64,000 nt of DNA. Source: Oscheius onirici (lineage: Eukaryota; Nematoda; Chromadorea; Rhabditida; Rhabditidae). Positions 56,766 to 64,000 of this stretch are shown one piece after another (the stretch's first letter is position 1; each line of letters opens with the position of its first letter). Below the pieces are notes generated by a model, which saw only the letters and a list, made by a program, of their open reading frames with translations, was not told where the DNA came from and searched no databases. The stretch spans positions 8,246,001 to 8,310,000 of the forward strand of contig OW051472.1 of the NCBI GenBank assembly GCA_932521025.1, in the 5' to 3' direction. A program made the position numbers and the translations under genes.

Positions 56766-58412
56766 CTAAGTATCGGTGGTAGCCGTTTCTTCAGCTTTAC
56801 TTGTACTTATGACAGGGAATGACGGAATTGTCATCATTAGAGGAAGAGCATGAGGAAGGGAACCAAGAGGAGGCACAAGAGGTCCGAGAGGGTTCATGGC
56901 TCCCAGATAACCGGCCCAGTAGGGATTCGTTCGGAAGAGTTGTTGCACCGCGGCCAGATTGGATGGTTCGGCTAGAAGGTCGATTCCGACGGCAGCTTGT
57001 CTCTTCCATTTTGTTCTGAAAAAGAGTACAGTAAGTGAGGGTTCTTGTTGACATAAGACACTCTTAATTGGATGGCGTGACGATTGATGTATAGAAGGGA
57101 GTCGATTAGGAACCAATTTGGTCCCATCGCGACAATCGCCACCCCCAGGCGCCATAATTGAAACGAATCTTCTCAACAACCTCGGTGACTACCGTAACCC
57201 CACTTGAAAAGTTGTAACTTGGCCGAAAGAGAGGCGGATAAGGGTCGGCTTATTGCGGGCAGATGGTCCAGTCATAGAGGGGGGATCATGACCCCGCTTA
57301 AAACAACACGACAACCACTAGAGTCGAATTAATAACGCGACAGATAGACAGACGATAATTTAATCATCCACGTTAGGGCTCATAAGGCGGCTTATGTCTT
57401 TTCATCTACTCCTTATTGGGGATGGCCCTAACTGGGCAAATTACAGTATCGAGTGTGAGAAACCGACGGGGGTACTACACTGAAACAGTTCCCATGGAAG
57501 AAAATGTGAAGAGTCTACCAAAATTTTACAGTTCTACCGTATTACCTCTATTAGAAACACCCCTCTTACGTAAGAAATAGGCAATTGCGTATCCGCGTTT
57601 TTCGGGGTCAAGACGGTATTTCCTGACTTTGTGATGTTTTGCAAAGTTGTAGCCCCTGACGTCCTCTACAACTTTGCAGAACACCAAAAAGCTGAAAAAT
57701 GTCGTCTTGATTCTGAAAAATGTGAATACGTAATTGCGTATCTTAAGTAATTCTTCTAATAGAGGTAATACGGTAATAGTTTTTACAAAAGAGAAGGTTG
57801 CTTTGCTCACCTTCTGTTCTGGTACCAGGTTTTGACTTGCGTGTCCGACAGTCCCATCCGATGTGCCAGATCCATCCTGTCCTGAACGCTGAGATACTTT
57901 TGTTTCTCGAACGTATTCTCCAGTTCTTGAAGTTGTTTGTCCGTGAAGATTGTCCTCGCTTTCCGTGCCTGAATCCATCTTTGCACGATCTCTCTACAAT
58001 TTACCTTTTTGTTGGAAGTGGGACTGCTGTCTTCGGACGGACTGCCTCTGATCGAATCCTCCAAAGAAGGACTGCTGACCCGTAGGGGACTCGTAGGTTC
58101 TTCTGAACAATTAGAGTCAGAACAAATGGCTAATTGTTTGATAGTGACAGTCAGCTACGGTAATCCGCCTAATCCGTGCCCAAACTATCATTTTCCACTT
58201 GATTTCGGGCAAATTGCTCCGATCGGACTGACTCTACCAATAGTATTTCACTTACCGCGTTCTCTCTTTTCGAGTAAGTCGGAAATTCGGAAGGACATCT
58301 TTCCACCGCCGTCACTTGGTTTTAAAGTGCTCTGAAGGAGTGCCGAAGCGGCAGCCGGATCCATGAGGAAGCCAGCTGGTAGCAGAAGCTGTCGAGCGTC
58401 GAGACAACTCAT
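56766..58412 (-). CDS. BarH-type homeobox gene 2 (ceh-30/ceh-31-like)
   Basis: Homeodomain transcription factor; in C. elegans the BarH pair ceh-30/ceh-31 includes the male-neuron survival factor CEH-30. Starts [15 protein letters not shown]. The first exon carries [15 protein letters not shown], resembling the repressor octapeptide near the start of BarH proteins. A Ser-rich exon follows, then the homeodomain [53 protein letters not shown], and after a 790-nt intron [21 protein letters not shown] Pro/Leu-rich end ([17 protein letters not shown]) closes it. Both the homeodomain and the post-homeodomain motif match CEH-30/31 as I remember them. A 36-nt intron just before the homeodomain (its length divisible by three and open) could be retained without a frameshift. 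The large intron contains a MITE. Confidence 0.9.
57536..57774. mobile_element. Palindromic MITE (TACCTCTATTAGAA family), copy 2, in homeobox intron
   Basis: Ends ccgtattacctctattagaa and ttctaatagaggtaatacgg are exact inverses, flanked by TA on each side (57536-57537 and 57773-57774), the target of Tc1/mariner-type transposases. The arms pair (gtcaagacggtatttcctga with aaaatgtcgtcttga). Shares its centre with 42416-42643. Confidence 0.85.
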
Positions 58413-58788
58413 TTGAAGGAGAGGGAAGAAAGGTACAGTAGACTCTAATGGAGCAGAATGCGGTGACTAAACAGCCAAACGACGGACGATGATTGGCCCG
58501 AAGAGGGGCGGAGTTCCCACGCCTCAATGAACGGAGGCAAAAGGGTGCAGGCTGGTTGAAGATGGGCGGAAGACTTTTATTCTAGTTGTAAGCCTTTTTA
58601 AACGTACTTCTAGACAAGAAGACTAAAAACAGAATCCATCATGACAAAAGGATGCACTCCATTGATAATTACAGGCAGTTCTTGGCTGGCTGATACCGCT
58701 CTAGAATTCCCTGATCATTTACCACAGTAGAAAGAATTCAAAGCACGGATCCCGGTGATATGGATCATTCCCTCACCGATGTCTTCAG

Positions 58789-59001
58789 ATGCACAAATCT
58801 CCGAAATTGGAAGTACGAATACGACAAAATATCACATTAACATCTTTCACAGAAGGAAGACAATTCGTTATCTTTACATGCTGTGGCTCGTTGAATGGAC
58901 TGATCAAGACAAAATGGAAGGTCTATTTTACTGCTACGACTTCCCCTCTTACAAGTGTTCGTTTGGCTCGTGATGGTCCAAATCTGGCCGACTTTGACTA
59001 A
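58789..59001 (+). CDS. Small ORF after a splice acceptor, unknown
   Basis: The frame MHKSPKLEVRIRQNITLTSF ... TKWKVYFTATTSPLTSVRLA ... NLADFD begins directly after tgtcttcag, so it is either a trans-spliced 70-aa gene or the last exon of a gene whose earlier exons I cannot connect (a 29-codon frame at 58641 is nearby). Alternating hydrophobic residues suggest beta structure. No family recognised. Confidence 0.35.
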   Translation: MHKSPKLEVRIRQNITLTSFTEGRQFVIFTCCGSLNGLIKTKWKVYFTATTSPLTSVRLARDGPNLADFD

Positions 59002-59271
59002 AAACTAGAGTGGAGTTGAGAAAGAAGTGTCTTCTTGTTAATTGTCCTATGCGAATTCGGTCATCCGAGCCTCTCCTGGCTCTTCATAATAGCAGAGAAG
59101 AATTACGAGCTGGACAGAGAGCTCAATGGGTTACGCAACAGTCATCCTAAACAATGATTACCGAGCGGCTTTTGGATGTGCCGCCCCACTTGACACCCTC
59201 TGCTACAAGGCAGAGGTTCCGGTGCTTGTGTATCTTCACTGTGGGAGGTGACAGTCGACCCGTCTCGTTTA

Positions 59272-61440
59272 TTAGCAATATTCCCACAATTGAATCGCGT
59301 TCTCCAGATCGTCTTCTCTCTTCGTCATCAAATAGGATCTGATATTTGTTTCTTCTTCCTCGGGCTCATCGTCATCTCTCAGTTGTGGGAATGGGAATAC
59401 GCGTTCACCAGTACAAGCTGCCACGATTGGAAGAGTTGGATGTAGGCTGAAAAATTTCGGTTGAAATATCGCATAAGAAGCCACTTCTTGTCATTTTTTC
59501 GGTCGGAGACGACATTTTCGAGCTTTCCGATATTTTGCAAAGTTATAAAGCGGATCAAGGACTACAAACGTTGAAACCCCGAAAATATATAGCGCAGAGA
59601 TTGGGAAAAGAAATAGAAAATCGAAACAAACAAACCTCACACAGGGAACACTGCTGGAAGAGATCTTTGTCGCATTCACTGCATCTCGGTCCAATTCTCC
59701 ATTTTTCAAGTCGAAAACAGCAATTTCACCGTCCGAAGTCCCGCTGAATAGATAGTTTTCGGATCTGAACACGTTTATAAAGAAATCTAATGCGGAACTG
59801 TACTTGTCAACGTCGAAATAAACCTTTTGTTGTGTGTCAAAGGGTCGATGGAGAGTGAAGAGAACAGAGCTTGGATTTCTCATGTCGAAGCATTGAATAG
59901 TTCCTGTCTGAGCAACAGTGAAAATTTGTAGAATGAGAGCAAGAAAAAAACCCTTCTTCCACAGCTGTACAGTCTCATTCCGTCAGGCGAGTACTTGATA
60001 TCCGTCACGGCAGGGAAATCGCCACTGAATAGACATTCCACAAAGTTTGTTCGATCAGAATATAGTCCAACTGAAACCATAGATTTTTCAATTCAATCAA
60101 AGAGGGAAAGTCACTTGTAGATCCATAAGTTCCAACAGCATAGACTCCGTCGAAACAGGGATGCATAGCAATTGAGGATACCTTATCCCTCTGACCTTCT
60201 TGGTACGGCTGTTTTCCTGAAAAAGGTTTCGGTGGTTTTTCGAAAGCAAAAACCAACTGAAAGTTCGGATTTCCTGTTGATGTTTTCCCGGCCGTCTGAC
60301 GTCCCACATTTTCAGACATTTGTGGAAGCCGGCATACAAGCGCAGACCGTCATTCGAAAAGGTCATGGTTTGAGCGGCTACAAGCTCGTCCAAATGATCA
60401 ATTCCGCGGTATGTGGCTTCTCGTTGGCCAAAAGTGTTCCAGAGATGAATCGGATGCTGACGAGAAGTTGTGGCAAAAAGGTCGCCGCACGGATGCCACA
60501 CAGCGTCAAATGGAACGTCTCCCAGTGGAATATGAGTCGTTTTCGACAGCTAAATATTCGTAGTATAAACTTGAAAAAGGTGTTCGTACCTTGAAATCAA
60601 CATTATCGAAACGAAACACTCGAGCCACTCGATCTTGTGAAGTTGAAAGTACAAATTGACCGTCTGGCGAAAATTTGGATAGTTTCACGTAGTTGTTTGA
60701 ATGTTTATCGAAGGCGAATCCGAATGCCGGGACTTTTCCCAAGAATACGGAAGTTTCTCTGAAAATGAAAGTTTTCGGTTCAAGTCACTCTCGGACGTGC
60801 TATCGCGTTTCAGACGGAAAGTCGAGTTTCAGGTTTTATGCATTTTTTGTTCTGCACACAGCCAGTATTTTTTTCAAATTAACGTAGAAACAACGTTGTC
60901 GGCCTGAGAGCCACTCGCACCAAGTAAACAATGTAAAGACTTACTTGACCACTAACCGCGGGTTTCCAAACGAGTATTCAACTTCGACAATGGGTCTGGC
61001 TACTTTGGCTGCTGGCTCCTCTTCGGCTACTGTCTAAATCGGACTAGGATTAACGTATGTGAAAAATACCGTTTCTTGGGTATCTGCACAGCCACGTTTG
61101 GCCTGAAGAAGAGCCCGTCTTTCCTTCCGATTCAATTTTAACACTGGCTCCGTCATTTTCTTTGGTTCTTCAGTAATTGGCTCAGTTGCTTCTGTCGAAG
61201 AGCGTAACTGAAACGGCCAATAATTTTGAACAAAAAAGGTCAAACCTGTTGAAGGAGAAGCCCCATCCCGTTACATATCTTCTTTTCTGTCCGTTTCGAT
61301 ACTCCTAAGACTTCTTCTTCAATCTGTTTGACGGCAGTGATTTCAGCCGTTTCCTCAGCACTTTCGATCGTCTTTTCCTCGGAAATCTCCTCCGTTCCTT
61401 CGATTGTCCTTTCTTCTACTACTGCCGATTCAGACGACAT
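59272..61440 (-). CDS. WRAP53/TCAB1 (WDR79) WD40 protein
   Basis: WD40 protein that in other animals binds the CAB box of small Cajal-body RNAs and telomerase RNA. Start at 61440 (MSSESAVVEERTIEG), with an acidic, low-complexity first exon. A Lys-rich exon (LKLNRKERRALLQ) is followed by seven-blade repeat motifs: KFSPDGQFVLSTSQDRVARV, VWHPCGDLFATTS, TYRGIDHLDELVAAQTMTFS, MWDVRRPGKHQQEIRTF, IKYSPDGMRLYSCGR, YLFSGTSDGEIAVFDLKNGE. The last exon has SLHPTLPIVAACTGERVFPF and an acidic end (...IQLWEYC). HLDELxAA followed by RPG and SLHPxLPxxA...G.RVFP are specific to WRAP53. The start lies 175 bp after the SUV3 stop on the same strand, directly after an acceptor-like aaaatag, so an operon with suv3 is possible. 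Confidence 0.9.
59465..59590. repeat. Half-palindrome related to MITE family, in wrap53 last intron
   Basis: The sequence gacgacattttcgagctttc, then cgatattttgcaaagttata, resembles arms of the elements at 15220, 42416 and 57536. Only one arm is clear. It fills much of the last wrap53 intron. Confidence 0.45.
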
Positions 61441-61615
61441 CTATTTTGCAAGAATTGACGCGTAAATTCAATCGAGGTGGTAAATTAGGTACGGACCGTA
61501 TTTTACAGGAAAAATAAGTAAGCGTTTGCGCTTTATAACCTTGTAACAACGAGGAAAACTAAGTAAACAAAATAAAGAAGAATTAACAAAACAAGTAACA
61601 ATATCCTAGTCTTTT

Positions 61616-64000
61616 ACTTCCTTCTTCAGCTCCTTTTTCAGCTGCTCAAGTTCTTCAGGAGAAATACCGGTACGAGCGACGATAGCGTCCAAAACTGATC
61701 TAAAATTGACTCTTCTTAGTGAAGGAAGAAACAGGCAGACTCACGTTCTTTTTCCTTTTCGTTTTCCCGGCCAACTTTTCTTCTCTTCTTTCCCGGCCTC
61801 CTCGTATTCTTTTTTATCTCTAGCAGTCTGCATTCTTTCTTGGGCCTTTTTCAACATAGATCCTTCTTTGCCCTGTTTTTCTTCGAATGTGATCAAGTCC
61901 AGAATATTCTCTATTCCTTCTTGGATTATGGCATCGAGTTCTCGCGACGCTTCTCTAAATTACCACCTTTTGGGACAAAAAATACGACAAACCTGACTTC
62001 TACTTCGTCGGGAAGCATATCGGGAAAACGGAGACTCAGCCAGAGGTATGCTTCCATCGTCTCGTAGACTTTTTCCAAAGTGACCAGATCCTGGAGACTT
62101 TTCGGTGCTTCGGGAGGCCATGTGAACATGTCCATCAGCCAGTCGTAGGTGAGACATTGGCCGGAAGAGAATCGTCTGGCCATCTTGACGAAAGCGGCAG
62201 CCGTCAGCTTGTGGTCGACGTTCAGCGGCGAAATGCAGAATACGTAGCGAACTTTCAGCGGCAATGGAATGTAGTCGATAAGTTCCGCCATTTCCTTCAT
62301 TTTCTGGACGGTGCAAATGAAAAAGTGCTCGGTTATGGAACACACTGAATCGTATTTTTGACAGAGAAAAAAAGGTACATTTACCGGAGATGAAAAGATC
62401 GAGAAGATGAACAAAAGAAGCTTGTGGGAGATGGAACGAAAAGGTTTCAATTTGTTCGAATGTTGGACTGATTCCGACGCTTGTTATTGGCTCTACCTGA
62501 ACTTTTTACAGTTTTAAAAGCACTGAAAAATACCGGTTGTGCTAGAATCTCTCTCAACGTTCCAATATCTTCCCTTCTCAAAGTAGTGGCTACTCCGTCA
62601 GCATAGGATGTTCCGTAACGGCCAGCTCGTCCAGCAATTTGTAGAGCCGAATACGAGGGAATAAGTTCACCCTAAATGTCATTTTTAAATTTGTTAAGAG
62701 TTGAAACTAACCAGTCTTGTACATGAATGGAAAATGACTCGTTTGATGTTCAAGTTGAGACCCATTCCGACGGCATCCGTTGCTACGAGCACATTGCACG
62801 GGTCCTCCGGATCGTTGAATTTGGAAGCTTGGGTTAACTTTGTGCCCGGAGGCAGATCGCCGTAGATGAGAGCCGGCTTGATTCCAAGGTTTTCCAGCTG
62901 ACGGGAAGTGTGAAAGATCGCCTTGCGACTGAAGCAAACAATGCAGTCGCCGGGTTGAACCTGAAAGCTCTTTTCTATAAAGAACAAAGAATTACATTGT
63001 CCAGACTGCCGAGTCCTTCAGTCGCGATAGTCAGCGGGGTCTTTCTCTCGTAGTGGCGAATTTCTAGATGTTCTCCAATGGGCTCGAGAAGCTTTTGGAC
63101 GATTCCAATGGCCGCTGGCTCGCCACACAAATGAACCTGAAGGAACAAATAGAAAAACAAACTTTTGGGGAAAACCTCATCAGCAGCTACTCCGAGAAGT
63201 GCTCTCGTCCATGCCCATCCTCTTTGATCATCGCGAAGCATCTGAATTTCGTCGATAACCGCCACTTCGACTCTCATCTGAGTCGACAACATTTCTACTG
63301 TCGAGGACAAATGTGCCGATGGATGATGGTTATCAATGGCAAATCTGAAATCCTATTTTTTCTTGGAATATTCTCAAAAATCGAACCTTCTTTCCTCGCC
63401 TGTGACCATGTCACAATTGAGCCCATTCTGATTGGAGCGGGTGAAAACTTCAGCAGCTAACAGTTTCAGCGGTCCACAATAAACGCCGCTTTTCGACTCT
63501 TGAAACCTCTTGAGAGCGTGGTATGTTTTTCCGGAATTTGTCGGTCCGGCGTGGAAGATGACCTTCCTTTGTATCGTTCGCGCTTCGGGATACCAGTTGT
63601 GCGGCTCCGTCAAGTCGGAAATCATTCGAAGATCATCCATCGCCTCGAGATGGGGAAATACCTATTTTGACAATAAAAACAAGTCGAAGAGTGAAATACC
63701 TTTCGAGCATGAGAAAGAAAATGGGGGAAAAGTCTGTCGACTCCGTGGCCTTCTTTGACAATATCGTGAAGAACGATCAAAACGGCCGGATCAATTCCTC
63801 CCTGTAAGATGAACGTAATACTGGCGCTTAAAATGAACTGACAGCTTCGCTTAAACAGTACGTCCTGAACGATTTGTAGGATGAAATGAACAATTTTGAA
63901 GTCAGTCCATTTTCAGCAGCTAACTCGCGAACCAGAGGTCGTCTACTGAACTCGTCCAAGGCCAGGCTGATTTGACTCTGAATTGGAATCAAAATAATAA
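61616..64000 (-). CDS. Mitochondrial RNA helicase SUV3 (N-terminus outside window)
   Basis: ATP-dependent RNA helicase of the mitochondrial degradosome (DExH, SUPV3L1). Reading from the right edge on the minus strand: [40 protein letters not shown], motif I ([15 protein letters not shown]), [25 protein letters not shown], motif II ([20 protein letters not shown]), motif III (VHLCGEPAA), [13 protein letters not shown], motif V ([20 protein letters not shown]) and motif VI ([12 protein letters not shown]). A C-terminal helical domain and a lysine-rich end ([19 protein letters not shown], stop at 61616-61618) complete it. All catalytic motifs are intact. The transit peptide and first exons lie past 64000. 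Confidence 0.95.

Noticed and set aside
58641-58729. 29-codon frame starting MTKGCTPLIITG
   Set aside because: Ends at a stop with no donor that joins the frame at 58789 in phase.
1-64000. CRISPR arrays, bacterial operons, integrated virus
   Set aside because: No regularly spaced direct repeats and no viral or bacterial gene sets. All recognised genes are animal genes with spliceosomal introns.

Overview
The window is nuclear DNA from a nematode. Gene density is high and most introns are only 35-50 nt (gt...ttttcag or tttag). Many start codons lie a few bases after an isolated splice acceptor with no upstream exon, as expected for spliced-leader trans-splicing. The clearest taxonomic marker is a nuclear receptor at 26.3-28.7 kb whose DNA-binding domain and flanking sequence match DAF-12. 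Neighbours with good family matches are a kinesin-3 of the KIF13/klp-4 type, Elongin A, an ABCC5/MRP-5 exporter, a PA-TM-RING ubiquitin ligase, proteasome subunit beta-2 (PSMB7/pbs-2), RNF181, a CD36-family scavenger receptor, two BarH homeobox genes, WRAP53/TCAB1 and the helicase SUV3. I cannot name the species.

Layout. 1-3.6 kb: 5' part of klp-4 (minus strand), cut by the left edge. 3.6-9.1 kb: no convincing gene, only a fragment of a non-LTR retrotransposon. 9.1-14 kb: a full-length Elongin A gene, a small BTB-like gene, then a second, N-terminally short Elongin A copy; the 3' parts of the two Elongin genes are almost identical, introns included. 15-28.7 kb: the daf-12-like gene, whose first ~11 kb hold a series of candidate alternative first coding exons, nearly all ending in phase 0 and so able to join the shared body. 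29.8-35.9 kb: mrp-5. 36.3-38.7 kb: two tandem secreted paralogues. 39-42 kb: a SINE with target-site duplications and a poorly resolved single-pass membrane gene, perhaps of BRICHOS type. 42.3-44.4 kb: PA-TM-RING gene (minus). 45.9-47.8 kb: pbs-2 and rnf181 head-to-tail, a possible operon. 47.9-48.4 kb: small helical-repeat gene (minus). 48.9 kb: small secreted peptide. 49.6-50.2 kb: a perfect 215-bp inverted repeat. 50.5-53.7 kb: CD36-like receptor and a cysteine-rich secreted protein. 54.7-58.4 kb: two BarH genes tail to tail. 59.3-64 kb: wrap53 and suv3 (both minus), the latter cut by the right edge.

The most notable observations are the bank of candidate daf-12 first exons, probable gene conversion between the Elongin A copies combined with a BC-box cysteine-to-serine change in the full-length copy, the perfect foldback element, several families of palindromic MITEs lying inside introns, loss of the H-loop histidine in NBD1 of MRP-5, and a GC-AG intron interrupting one BarH homeobox. 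All gene models were built by eye from reading frames and splice signals. Family assignments rest on remembered motifs, not on database searches.
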